A DNA stretch of 64,000 nucleotides from Paenibacillus_E sp052115445 (GTDB lineage: Bacteria > Bacillota > Bacilli > Paenibacillales > NBRC-103111), in contig NZ_JBFRGR010000011.1 of assembly GCF_052115445.1 (NCBI RefSeq), forward strand, positions 62,001 through 126,000, in the 5' to 3' direction. The notes under the pieces are model-generated. The model did no database searches, was not told the DNA's origin, and worked only from the letters and a program-made list of their open reading frames with translations. A program made the translations under genes and the position numbers. Positions 10,168-17,926 of the stretch are shown here, piece after piece; position 1 is the first letter of the stretch, and every line of letters starts with the position of its first letter.

Positions 10168-10275
10168 AACGAATTCTGAAACAAACAGTCATTTTCGCAG
10201 CGACGACCAACAAATTCTAATGAATTCTGAAACAACAATAACGGAGCCACGCGGGTTTGCGGGCTCCGTTTTCTA
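10168..10275 (+). repeat. Repeated GAATTCTGAAACAA motif plus terminator cassette
   Basis: The 14-bp sequence GAATTCTGAAACAA occurs twice (starting near 10170 and 10221). The second copy leads into a terminator hairpin: CGGAGC, a GC-rich loop with GCGGGTTTGC, then GGCTCCGTTTT. Nearly the same cassette, including the preceding ATTCTGAAA and the trailing TAATTAA, lies at 31702-31760. It probably ends the oxidoreductase transcript. Confidence 0.7.
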
Positions 10276-10326
10276 ATTAATTTTGGAGTATCACATTTTT
10301 TTTTCTTAGGGAAGGATTTTATTTTT

Positions 10327-10379
10327 GTGAGTTGTAACTTGAAATGTCGGCGTGTGAGTTGTAACTTAAAATGTCGGTG
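10327..10379 (+). repeat. Two tandem 26-bp repeats resembling transposon-end binding sites
   Basis: GTGAGTTGTAACTTGAAATG at 10327 (continuing TCGGCG) repeats 27 bp later with one internal change (TTAAAATGTCGG). A diverged inverted copy lies at 14922-14947. Multiple copies of a short motif near a TG...CA boundary are typical of IS21-like and TniA/TnsB-type element ends, but no transposase gene is present between them. Function is inferred. Confidence 0.6.
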
Positions 10380-10555
10380 GAAGATGAAATGTCGTTGAGT
10401 TTGAATATAAATGACGTGAACTCGTACCTTTAAGGTACGGGCTTTTCTTTGTTTTCAGAGAGTCTGGTGCGATAATTAAAAGTCATTATTATACTGGTTT
10501 TGCGGATTGTAACCTGTTTTAAATATGAATATAAAATGTCATTTTTAATGTAATC
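10380..10555 (+). repeat. Diverged direct repeat, copy A (with hairpin)
   Basis: This segment matches 14955-15130 in the same orientation. The best-conserved part begins GGAAGATGAAATGTCG and includes CTCGTACCTTTA-GGTACGGGC with a T-rich tail, a terminator-like hairpin. Similarity fades and then returns at the end (ATATAAAATGTC-TTTTAATG). The 150 bp between this segment and the next gene (10556-10709) is AT-rich with no recognised feature. Confidence 0.65.
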
Positions 10556-10709
10556 GAGTGTGATTATATTCAAATTTCACAGGATTAAGCATAATTAAGA
10601 AATGTTAATAAGAATGAATCTGGGTTGTTTAAAATGCAATTAAAAGAATTTAAATTATTTTGCCGAATCCTAAATGATGGAAAATGAAAGAACTGAAGAG
10701 GGATGAAAA

Positions 10710-11993
10710 ATGTTAATTAAATGGGCTCAGTTGTCGGATATACATCATTTGTATAACAACTACGAAACTACTGTAATGAGAGATAATCTCATTGAGTATC
10801 TACATAATATACAAGATGAAATAGACTGGTTGTTTATTACGGGGGATATTGCTCATAGAGGGGGTAGTTATGGACCCGAAACAATATCCTTTTTGGATTC
10901 TCTTCTTGAATCTATTGATATTGGAAAGCAACATCTTTTTATTGTTCCTGGAAATCACGACTTAAATAGAAATCCTATGGTGGATAGATTAGCGAGTCAT
11001 ATATTAAGTGCGCCAAATGCAAAAGATGAAGTGAATAGTATTGACTCGGGTACTTTTGAGACAATACTTTCCATTCAAGAACCCTTCTTTAGGTTCTATA
11101 AAGAATATATGGATGAAGAATACCCAAAAAATGCTTTGCATTTTGTAAAACGTTGTCCTGGATTTAACGTTTTACATATTAATACTTGTCTTATCGCAGG
11201 ATCAAAAGGTGTAGAAGGCAAAATTCTCATTGGCTTAAGTAAATTGTATGAGGCAACAAAGCATTTGCCCAAGGATAATACCATAAACATAGCAATAGGA
11301 CATCACACTATAAATTGTATACACAATGATGAACGAGAAAGCTTGCTTAATCGTTTTTCTGATAGCCGAATCGATTTATATATGAATGGTCACGTTCATA
11401 AAGCAGCATATCATAATGAATCTGATAATTATAATAATACACAGATGTTTAACATCAGGTTCAGTTGTTGTCGATCAATATTCTGATCCCTTATTTATTA
11501 CTGGTGTTATTGATTCCGAGAGTGCGAGTGGTGAGGTAAAATATCACCGTTGGAATAAGCGGAGTGAGTATTGGTTTCAAGACAATAGTATTGGAAGAAA
11601 AGTTTGAATGAAGCATTTGTTCCAAAAGATATTACAGAAAAGTTTGTCAATATGATTTGCTCACCAACGGTTGAACGCCAGTTTGACAAATGTTCGGTTC
11701 ATTTTCCAATAATAAATAGAATTCTAAGTACTACATCTTTTTTTGGTTTTGATAAACGATTTATTATCCCTGATGTCATAATATCTGAATATCTAAATGT
11801 GCTTTACAGTTATGAAAATGGTGATTTGATACTTTATCATATGACTAATAATCTTTATAACAAGTACAAAGGGAAGGTCGATTATTCAGAACAAAGATTA
11901 AAGTCATATATACGTGTTTTAATTTTTTGGAGTATATATGAATGCGATATTTACAATGAAGATAAAAGGCCAAAGGATGTTATAAACAAATGA
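10710..11993 (+). pseudogene. Calcineurin-like metallophosphoesterase with C-terminal domain, frame broken twice
   Basis: The N-terminal 240 residues carry every metal-binding motif of calcineurin-like phosphoesterases: LSDIHH, ITGDIAHRGG, VPGNHDLN, IGHHT and NGHVHKA. The frame is lost at the TTT run 11448-11450 (one T too many) and regained after the AAAA run 11598-11601 (one A too few). With both corrected, one 427-residue protein runs to 11993. The last 130 residues form a helical tail unlike known phosphoesterase domains. It overlaps the next gene by 4 bp (ATGA), so the two were a translationally coupled pair. DNA here is much richer in AT than its neighbours, suggesting transfer. I infer an effector of an ABC-3C-type conflict system. 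Either frameshift could be a sequencing error. Confidence 0.7.
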
Positions 11994-12265
11994 ATTTTTT
12001 TCTCTTATCTAAACATCAAACGATTGAAGAAAATGTATTAGTCTCTTCTAAAATCTTATATGAGTTGCTTAATAAAAAGAAACACGTTGACCAGTTGTTT
12101 CTTGAATTTGCAAAAAAACAAAACGTGGCCTTAAATTTAAACATTGAAAGAGTCCTTTACCTGTCTTTGACTTTTTTATTCTCTCTCGATTTAATATCCT
12201 GCCAGAAGCATGGGATCGTTGACTCTAAGCACATGGTTGTCCATTGCCGCTTGAAAATCCGCTAA
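11990..12265 (+). CDS. Small protein resembling an ABC-3C middle component, 3' end replaced
   Basis: This is a 91-residue frame starting at the ATG that overlaps the preceding stop. The pattern LLSKHQTIEENVL, then VDQLFLEFAKKQN, then ERVLYLSLTFLFSLDLI fits, from memory of the family, the small middle component (MC6-like) of ABC-three-component systems. Native coding sequence appears to end near 12193; the remaining residues are encoded by the complement of the TetR gene that runs the other way. The ABC ATPase expected downstream is absent. Probably non-functional in this state. Family assignment is tentative and needs a profile search. Confidence 0.5.
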   Translation: MNFFLLSKHQTIEENVLVSSKILYELLNKKKHVDQLFLEFAKKQNVALNLNIERVLYLSLTFLFSLDLISCQKHGIVDSKHMVVHCRLKIR

Positions 12266-12689
12266 TAACTGGTAGATACTATGCTCGGATTGTCTTATTT
12301 CCTGTAGTTGTTCCTCATTTAAAAAGGGCTCAGCCTCTCTCAGCATCGTTTCGATTTCGGCAGGGGGATTGGTTAACCGTGCTTCGGCTACTGTAACCAA
12401 TCCCTCTTCGAGGTGTTCGGCCTCCTGTAGAATACGAGATATATGCCTATGTACTTGATTTAAGACGGTCGTAACTGCCACATTAAATAATTCCGGTTTG
12501 CTAATGAAATGATAATAAATAGCAGGCTTGGACTTGGCATTCTTCGGCGATTTGAAGCAGCGACACAGACTCGTATCCGTACTCCATAAAGCGTTTGGAT
12601 GCAGTCTTAATAATCATTTCTTGTATGGAAGGATCATTTTTTGCATGCTTGGGTCTACCTGGCGCGCTTTGCGAGTGTTTTTTTATCAA
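12191..12689 (-). pseudogene. TetR/AcrR-family regulator, frameshifted and 3'-truncated
   Basis: The N-terminal part (from TTG 12689, with GGAGG 5 bp upstream) contains a TetR helix-turn-helix start: ASKRFMEYGYESVSLLQIAEEC. The frame then ends early at about 12501. The continuation SKPAIYYHFISKPELFNVAV lies in another frame and runs to a stop at 12191. One missing base near 12532 explains the break. The restored protein would be about 166 residues, shorter than the usual 190, and its stop codon comes from the AT-rich island DNA at the junction. It probably once regulated a neighbour such as the genes at 12859-14575. Confidence 0.72.
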
Positions 12690-12793
12690 AACTACCTCCA
12701 TGAATATTTTATGACAATTCATCATTTTAATCAAAAGCGTCTTGATAATTAACCTACCGGTATATATAATTTAATGAGATCAAAGTATCTCCT

Positions 12794-12811
12794 CCATGAA
12801 AATTGTCATGG
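12794..12811. promoter_or_regulatory. 18-bp palindrome, possible regulator site
   Basis: CCATGA, six bases, TCATGG forms a perfect 6-bp inverted repeat between the divergent TetR remnant and ctaA. Position and symmetry suit a TetR-type operator. It is short enough to be chance. Confidence 0.3.
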
Positions 12812-12858
12812 TTGCATCAAGAACAGGCAGGTGAAAAATACTGGCAACGATTACTCGG

Positions 12859-13779
12859 TTGAAATGGCTTAGTTACGCAACAACGCTGTTTATGTTTTTC
12901 GCGACATTTGGAGGTGGCATCGTCACCAGAACAGAGTCCGGTCTGGGATGCGGCACGGAATGGCCACTGTGTCACGGGAAATTTGTTCCGGCTCATACGC
13001 TTGCTTCTGTCATCGAATACACGCATAGGCTGGTGAGTACGACTGCAGGCATTTTGGCCGTGGCTACACTGCTAACTTTTTTAGTGTATTTGAAGCAGCG
13101 AAAAGATTTGCAATTTTTTGCAGCGTTAACACTGGTTTTTGTCATCATTCAAGGCACAATGGGTGCATTAGCAGTCGTATTTTCACAATCTCCCCCCGTG
13201 ATGGCGCTCCATTTGGGCTTCGCTTTTATCGCTTTAGCGAGTTCTTTAATGACGAGTCTTGGCTCGAGGCAAGAACAGAAGGCGCGGGGACTTGCGAAAT
13301 TCGAGCAGATGCCGAGGACAAGCAAGGCATTTCGCAATTTTGTATGGTGCTTGACCGTATATTCTTATTTGGTGGTCTATACCGGCGCATTTGTAAGTCA
13401 TACCGATTCGGCAGGTTCCTGTACCGGATTGTTTTGCACAGGCAGTCGACTGCCGGAAGTGGCAGGAGGGATAACAATCGAATTGACTCACCGGATCGCC
13501 GGAATGCTGCTGGTTTTGCAGGTTGTCATGTTGTGGTTTTGGATTTACAAAAATTACAAGAGCAATCGTGAATTGACGATGCAAGCCCAGTTTGCTGTTG
13601 GTCTCATTTTGTTCCAAGTTCTTACTGGCGTAGGCATGCTGTATACGCTTAGCCGCCCGGAAGTGTACATGTTCGTTGTACTAGCCCATATGACCACTAT
13701 TGCTGTACTATTTGGCATGCTTGCCTACATGAGCTATCTGACATGGAGGCTTTCCAAGCCCGCAACAATTGAAAAATAA
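12859..13779 (+). CDS. ctaA: Heme A synthase
   Basis: This enzyme oxidises heme O to heme A for cytochrome oxidase in the membrane. The sequence has eight hydrophobic segments, the N-terminal signature GGGIVTRTESGLGCG with the Cys31/Cys38 pair, and haem-ligand histidines in EYTHRLVS (His56), ALHLGFA, LTHRIAG and LAHM. Length (306) matches CtaA. The TTG start has no clear ribosome binding site. An upstream GTG at 12831 would add MKILATITR if one A of the run 12834-12838 were removed, so the true N-terminus is uncertain. It is isolated from other cytochrome oxidase genes and is followed by a hydrolase gene. Confidence 0.9.
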   Translation: MKWLSYATTLFMFFATFGGGIVTRTESGLGCGTEWPLCHGKFVPAHTLASVIEYTHRLVSTTAGILAVATLLTFLVYLKQRKDLQFFAALTLVFVIIQGTMGALAVVFSQSPPVMALHLGFAFIALASSLMTSLGSRQEQKARGLAKFEQMPRTSKAFRNFVWCLTVYSYLVVYTGAFVSHTDSAGSCTGLFCTGSRLPEVAGGITIELTHRIAGMLLVLQVVMLWFWIYKNYKSNRELTMQAQFAVGLILFQVLTGVGMLYTLSRPEVYMFVVLAHMTTIAVLFGMLAYMSYLTWRLSKPATIEK

Positions 13780-13807
13780 TGAAAGTTATTCAAAGGAGAG
13801 TTGCTCA

Positions 13808-14575
13808 GTGACAAAGACAAAACGAAAACGCATATGGCTGCGCATCCTGTTGGCGGGCTTCGTCCTCATCGCGCTTGTTGCCGCCGGATCATTCCTGTAT
13901 CTAAAATCTCAAACATACGCACCAAGCAATAAAGCGGAGTCGGCATTGCAAAGCAACAGCGAGGTAAATGTAACAGAGGGGAAAGACGGGTATACATTCG
14001 AGCCTGCGGATGGAAGCATCATGCAGCCCAACATTATTTTTTATCCTGGCGGATTAGTTGAGCCGGGCAGCTATTCGCCGTTTGCAAGCGAGCTTGCTAA
14101 GCTAGGTCATCGTGTATACATTGCAAAAATGCCGCTTAATCTGGCTATTTTTGGGCAAAACAAAGCCGATTCCTTCGTGAAGGAGCATCCGGGCGAATCC
14201 TTTGTCATCGGAGGACACTCGCTAGGGGGCGCGTTTGCGGCCAGATATGCTTCAGAGCACAGCGATCAACTGGCAGGCATCNACTTCTTAGCTTCGTATG
14301 CTGATGAGAGCGGAAGCCTTTCCGAAACCGACCTTGCCGCGCTGCAAATTACAGGTACGTCTGACGGGGTTCTTAAACTTGAGGAATGGGAAAGCTCAAA
14401 AGCCAATCTTCCCGAGTTAACGGAATATGTTTCGATCAATGGCGGGAATCACGGACAATTCGGATCCTATGGCCCGCAAAAGGGAGATAGTGATCCTCAA
14501 ATCGGAGAAGATGACCAGTTGGAGAAGGTTGTTGATGCCATGCAGAATTGGATGGAGCAATTTAAAAATAATTAG
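13808..14575 (+). CDS. Membrane-anchored alpha/beta hydrolase
   Basis: This is a 255-residue protein with one N-terminal membrane segment (about residues 9-31) and an alpha/beta hydrolase domain facing outward. The catalytic triad is visible: Ser138 in GGHSLGG, Asp186 in TGTSDG and His215 in GGNHGQ. I place the start at GTG 13808, with AAAGGAGAG 7 bp upstream. It lies just after ctaA and is probably co-transcribed. One N (14282) leaves a single unknown residue. It is related to dienelactone hydrolase/lipase-like proteins; substrate unknown. Confidence 0.85.
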   Translation: MTKTKRKRIWLRILLAGFVLIALVAAGSFLYLKSQTYAPSNKAESALQSNSEVNVTEGKDGYTFEPADGSIMQPNIIFYPGGLVEPGSYSPFASELAKLGHRVYIAKMPLNLAIFGQNKADSFVKEHPGESFVIGGHSLGGAFAARYASEHSDQLAGIXFLASYADESGSLSETDLAALQITGTSDGVLKLEEWESSKANLPELTEYVSINGGNHGQFGSYGPQKGDSDPQIGEDDQLEKVVDAMQNWMEQFKNN

Positions 14576-14610
14576 CACAATCTAAAGGATATGTGCAATA
14601 ACGGCATGAG

Positions 14611-14636
14611 GGCAGCCATCAGCGATCGGCTGCCTT
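14611..14636 (+). terminator. Terminator-like hairpin after hydrolase gene
   Basis: Arms GGCAGCC and GGCTGCC enclose a 10-base loop, followed by a short T-containing tail. The following 285 bp (14637-14921) is AT-rich and holds nothing I recognise. Confidence 0.5.
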
Positions 14637-14921
14637 CATATCATTTAGTTGTTCAATCTATTGTCTCCTCCCTTCCAATACACCATAATGATCAAATTAA
14701 TAAGGTTGAAAGTGATTTTTTAATTAATATTAATGCTTTTTGGCGGAGACTTTATGGAAGTGAAAAAACTGGATAAGAATTGGTATTAGGTATCGTGTTT
14801 TTTTTGCGTTCTTAAATAATTTTACGACGTATCATCTTACAATTTTCATATGAAATGACAAATAATAATACAAAAAGTGTCAAAACTTAAATGCGATAAC
14901 GTCAGAATTAGCACTTGAAAA

Positions 14922-14947
14922 ACGACAAAACAAGTTACAATTCACAC
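14922..14947 (-). repeat. Inverted copy of the 10327 repeat
   Basis: ACGACAAAACAAGTTACAAT and the following TCACAC read, on the minus strand, GTGTGAATTGTAACTTG and onward, matching the 26-bp repeats at 10327-10379 at about 20 of 25 positions. This inverted arrangement brackets the 4.6 kb between them. Confidence 0.55.
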
Positions 14948-14954
14948 GGCGATT

Positions 14955-15130
14955 GGAAGATGAAATGTCGCTGAGTTTGAACTTAAATGGCTGTAGCTCG
15001 TACCTTTATGGTACGGGCATTTTTTCGGTTTCAAAGTTATCTGGTGTGATTGTTGAGGGGCATCTTTATTCTAGATTATGAGAACTATTGCTCCATATAA
15101 ATCTGGAATATAATATGTCGGTTTTAATGG
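14955..15130 (+). repeat. Diverged direct repeat, copy B (with hairpin)
   Basis: This matches 10380-10555. The first 100 bases are clearly related (GGAAGATGAAATGTCGCTGA and the GTACCTTTAT-GGTACGGGC hairpin with T-rich tail); the rest is weakly related until the closing TATGTCGGTTTTAATGG. Confidence 0.65.
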
Positions 15131-15158
15131 TCACTTACGGGGATGGAGGAAGCTAGTG

Positions 15159-15272
15159 ATGACCAAAAGTCTGGGGAATCGCGCTTGGCTGCTGCATCTG
15201 GTCATTATCTCACTTTGGGTTCTTATGCTGTATCCGATAGCTTGGTTAATCGCGAGCTCATTTAAAACATGA
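15159..15272 (+). pseudogene. 37-residue fragment of a MalG-type sugar permease
   Basis: An ATG with GGATGGAGGA upstream opens a frame encoding one membrane segment and the phrase PIAWLIASSFKT, the conserved first segment of CUT1 MalG-type permeases. The frame stops right after this. No further permease sequence follows, so it is a remnant left by deletion. A terminator follows at 15318. Confidence 0.65.
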
Positions 15273-15317
15273 AACAGATGTTATAGATCATATTTACTTT
15301 CAAAATGCTTGAAATAA

Positions 15318-15355
15318 AAAATAACCCTATCTCATTGGAGGATAGGGTTATTCAT
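15318..15355. terminator. Bidirectional terminator
   Basis: A perfect 11-bp hairpin (AATAACCCTAT / ATAGGGTTATT) is flanked by A-rich and T-rich tracts. It lies just past the stop of the minus-strand MocR gene. Confidence 0.85.
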
Positions 15356-15364
15356 TTTAAGTCT

Positions 15365-16801
15365 TCATTTAATCAACTCACGTAGTGCTTCAGCAAATCT
15401 GGATATCCCCAATGCAATCTCGTCTGACTTCGCCCTAGCGAATGTAAACCGCACGTATCCCGAATCGGAACCATAAACACTCCCGGGTACCATGACGATA
15501 CCTTTCTTAATGGATTCTTCCAACAATATACCGTCTGGAATACTCGGAATCAATTTGCACCAAAAATGAATGCCTCCTACGGGCACCACGTACTCAATCA
15601 GACCTGAAAGTTCTTTTTCTAAAGATTCGATGAGTAAATCACGTTTAAATTGAAGCTGAATTCGCAAGCGCTCCAAATGAGGAGCAAAATAAGCTGACTG
15701 TAAAAATTGCCCCGCAACTTGCTGGGGAATGATGCTTAATCCAAAATCCATCTGTTGCCTAGCATCGGCTAGCCTTTCCACTATAGAACGAGGAGCTACC
15801 ATCCATCCTATTCGTAAGCCAGAAGCTGCAATCTTGGAGAATGAACCAATATATAGAACCGAACCCGTCGTATCCATGGATTTGAGTGACAAAGGAGGGA
15901 CACCGTCATACGAGGTTAAGCTATATGGATCATCTTCTACTACAGGAATTCCTAATTCACTAATGATATCAAGAAGACGTCTGCGTCTTTCTTCACTTAG
16001 TAACGCTCCAGTTGGGTTCTGGTAATTCGGATTCAAAAACACCATTTTAATACGGTGTTTTTTATATAAAGTGCGAATATCCTCTGGCTGTACGCCATGA
16101 TTATCGACTGGGAGGCGGAACAAGCGAAGGCCAGCAGATTGAAACATGGGCAGCGAATAGCAGTAGGAAGGATCTTCTATGGCGACTGCGTCACCTGGAG
16201 ACAGAAGACACTGCGTAATTAAAAACAACGATTGTTGAGAGCCCGATGTGATAAGAATGGAGGAGTCTGTTGTCCGGATTCCTCGATAATTAGTTAGATA
16301 ATCAACCAAAGCCTCTCTTAATGGAGTTGAACCTTGAGGGTTAACGTAACCCAAATAGGACGTGTATGCGTTATTACTCATGAGTGCAGCGATTTCATCT
16401 GTTGGAGCTAGATCAGCCGAGAGCTCACCGCTCGCAAAATCGATTAATGATGGATTATGAGCTAGCGCTTCGCGGATCCTCCGTAAAAAAGGCAGGTTAG
16501 GAAGAAAGCTTCCTCCTTCAGCAAACCGACTCCAGTTTGGCGTATGTTTCGGAGTGGCCCCCCATTTGGATGTACTTACCCGAGTTCCGCTACCAATGCG
16601 GCTCTCGATAATCCCCATAGATCGCAGTTCCGCGAATGCTGAAATGACAGTGCTTCGGTTCACATCAAATTGTTCAGCAAGTTTTCGTTCGGGGGGCAGC
16701 AAACTGCCCGGAGGAAACTCCCCATATGAAATTCTTTGCTCGAGATAGTCGGCAATTTGCTCATATAGAGCTTTTTTACTATTGCGATCAGGTTTCCACA
16801 T
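15365..16801 (-). CDS. MocR-type regulator (GntR winged helix fused to aminotransferase fold)
   Basis: This is a 478-residue PLP-dependent transcription regulator. Start chosen at ATG 16801 (AAGGGGA upstream); the open frame continues 22 codons further but without a site. A GntR winged-helix domain occupies residues 1-75 (PPERKLAEQFDVNRSTVISA). A linker leads to a fold-I aminotransferase-like domain with the PLP lysine in SFSKIAASGLRIG (Lys323) and the DDPYS motif. MocR proteins bind direct repeats near their own promoter, and such repeats occur at 16921-16955. Divergent small genes at 17033 and 17198 are likely targets. The amino acid or vitamin sensed is unknown. Confidence 0.92.
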   Translation of the reverse strand: MWKPDRNSKKALYEQIADYLEQRISYGEFPPGSLLPPERKLAEQFDVNRSTVISAFAELRSMGIIESRIGSGTRVSTSKWGATPKHTPNWSRFAEGGSFLPNLPFLRRIREALAHNPSLIDFASGELSADLAPTDEIAALMSNNAYTSYLGYVNPQGSTPLREALVDYLTNYRGIRTTDSSILITSGSQQSLFLITQCLLSPGDAVAIEDPSYCYSLPMFQSAGLRLFRLPVDNHGVQPEDIRTLYKKHRIKMVFLNPNYQNPTGALLSEERRRRLLDIISELGIPVVEDDPYSLTSYDGVPPLSLKSMDTTGSVLYIGSFSKIAASGLRIGWMVAPRSIVERLADARQQMDFGLSIIPQQVAGQFLQSAYFAPHLERLRIQLQFKRDLLIESLEKELSGLIEYVVPVGGIHFWCKLIPSIPDGILLEESIKKGIVMVPGSVYGSDSGYVRFTFARAKSDEIALGISRFAEALRELIK

Positions 16802-16920
16802 CTTAAAAATCCCCTTGAATATTAGATCAAACCAGACCAATTTTACATTTATAATACCACTTTTCATGAAAAATAACCGATGTTTTCTTCTTTAGCATTC
16901 TGTGAACATGGATTAGATCA

Positions 16921-16955
16921 ATATTGGTTGGCATAAAAACTGAGTAATTGGTTGG
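16921..16955 (+). promoter_or_regulatory. Paired direct repeat, candidate MocR operator
   Basis: ATTGGTTGG occurs at 16923 and 16947, exactly 24 bp apart, between the MocR gene and the divergent small genes. A related inverted single site (CCAGACCAAT) lies at 16832. The same core in the other orientation recurs at 17680-17714 with the same 24-bp spacing. Binding by the adjacent MocR protein is an inference. Confidence 0.55.
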
Positions 16956-17032
16956 TTACATTCGTCCTCTTCAAATTTATGATAGTTATTAATTAGTCTT
17001 GGTGTTATTAACTGAGGGAAGGAGATGGACCA

Positions 17033-17179
17033 GTGACAGCTTTGCTATCTTTCATTATGCTTTGCATTGCGCTCGTATCAAGTCCTTTGCTTATCGCTAT
17101 AGGTGGGGCTCGTCTCATCCGTGAAGATGATCGTGAAATTGAATGTAAAAAGTCCAGAATCAATACAGTAATAACGTGA
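17033..17179 (+). CDS. Small single-span membrane protein, 48 residues
   Basis: A GTG start lies 8 bp after AAGGAGATG. The protein has one N-terminal hydrophobic segment (about residues 4-25) and a charged tail beginning RLIREDDREIE. No family recognised. It is followed 18 bp later by another small membrane gene and is divergent from the MocR regulator, which may control it. Confidence 0.6.
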   Translation: MTALLSFIMLCIALVSSPLLIAIGGARLIREDDREIECKKSRINTVIT

Positions 17180-17197
17180 AAAAAGGAGAGAATAAGA

Positions 17198-17320
17198 ATG
17201 AATAATTCACATAGAAACAATTATGAGCAGAAATTGGATGGACTTCTCCCATTAACAATTATATTTTTTATTTCCATTTTTTCAGNGTTCTTTTTCTTTC
17301 TAATAAACCATTTTTTATAG
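17198..17320 (+). CDS. Small single-span membrane protein, 40 residues
   Basis: ATG with AAAAGGAGAG 8 bp upstream. A polar head (MNNSHRNNYEQKLDGLLP) precedes one strongly hydrophobic segment to the C-terminus. One N at 17286 hides residue 30. It is in tandem with the 48-residue gene upstream and shares its likely regulation. Function unknown. Confidence 0.55.
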   Translation: MNNSHRNNYEQKLDGLLPLTIIFFISIFSXFFFFLINHFL

Positions 17321-17354
17321 AAGTAATGCTTTATTTCAGCTATAAAAAGAAACG

Positions 17355-17396
17355 AAAGAACCTTAGTACAGTGAGTTACTGAACTAAGGTTCTTTG
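17355..17396. terminator. Bidirectional terminator between convergent small genes
   Basis: A 12-bp stem (AAGAACCTTAGT / ACTAAGGTTCTT) with a 15-base loop and flanking T tracts in both directions lies between the plus-strand pair and the minus-strand gene. Confidence 0.88.
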
Positions 17397-17606
17397 TCAT
17401 TTTACAATATAAACGATCAAAGCTATCAATCCTAGAGGGATAATAACCGCATAATAAAGAGTAAGATTAACGAATATGCTCTTTGTTTGGCGATCATATC
17501 CCGGATTGCCTTCTTTATTTGAATTAGAGTGTCCAATCGCTATTGTTGCTACTCCACCAGTAATTAAAATAGCAGCAAATATAAAATAGTAAAGATATAA
17601 CGACAT
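17397..17606 (-). CDS. Small two-span membrane protein, 69 residues
   Basis: ATG with AAAGGAGTG 8 bp upstream. Two hydrophobic segments (about residues 3-25 and 48-67) flank a polar loop (GHSNSNKEGNPGYDRQTKSI). No family recognised. Upstream on its strand lie two copies of TAATTGGATGG 24 bp apart, the same pattern found by the MocR gene, which suggests shared control. Confidence 0.68.
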   Translation of the reverse strand: MSLYLYYFIFAAILITGGVATIAIGHSNSNKEGNPGYDRQTKSIFVNLTLYYAVIIPLGLIALIVYIVK

Positions 17607-17679
17607 AAATTATCACTCCTTTAAGTTATTGAAAACGATACTTTCAGAATCATAGTATCAGTTCATCCACGGCATGTAA

Positions 17680-17714
17680 CCATCCAATTAGCAATCGATA
17701 TATCCATCCAATTA
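17680..17714 (-). promoter_or_regulatory. Paired direct repeat, second candidate MocR operator
   Basis: CCATCCAATTA occurs at 17680 and 17704, exactly 24 bp apart; read on the minus strand it is TAATTGGATGG, nearly identical to the pair at 16921-16955. It lies upstream of the small minus-strand membrane gene. The rest of 17607-17926 holds only the cre site below and no gene. Confidence 0.55.
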
Positions 17715-17894
17715 TGGGGTTCAGCTCTAATTCTACGACAACTGCCAATAATGCTGAATGTGATTGGTTTTAGAATCAGTATACCTGGATTCATTAAACT
17801 ATAGAGGAGATTCATGTGTTAATGCGAATTATAATGGAAGGGGTGGATGTGTGGGTTATATAGAACAGAAATTGAACCTATCTTACGAATACTT

Positions 17895-17910
17895 ATGTAA
17901 ACGCTATCAA
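17895..17910 (+). promoter_or_regulatory. cre site (CcpA carbon catabolite repression)
   Basis: ATGTAAACGCTATCAA fits the cre consensus WTGNNARCGNWWWCAW at every defined position. It overlaps a possible -10 region (TTGAAC at 17872 as -35) and ends 16 bp before the start codon of the binding-protein gene, a position suited to repression in the presence of preferred sugars. Confidence 0.8.
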
Positions 17911-17926
17911 TAGAAAGAGTGATCGG

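Noticed and set aside
12796..12858. Extended ctaA start at ATG 12796 with readthrough of TGA 12832
   Set aside because: No selenocysteine or readthrough signal is seen, and the upstream residues do not resemble CtaA.
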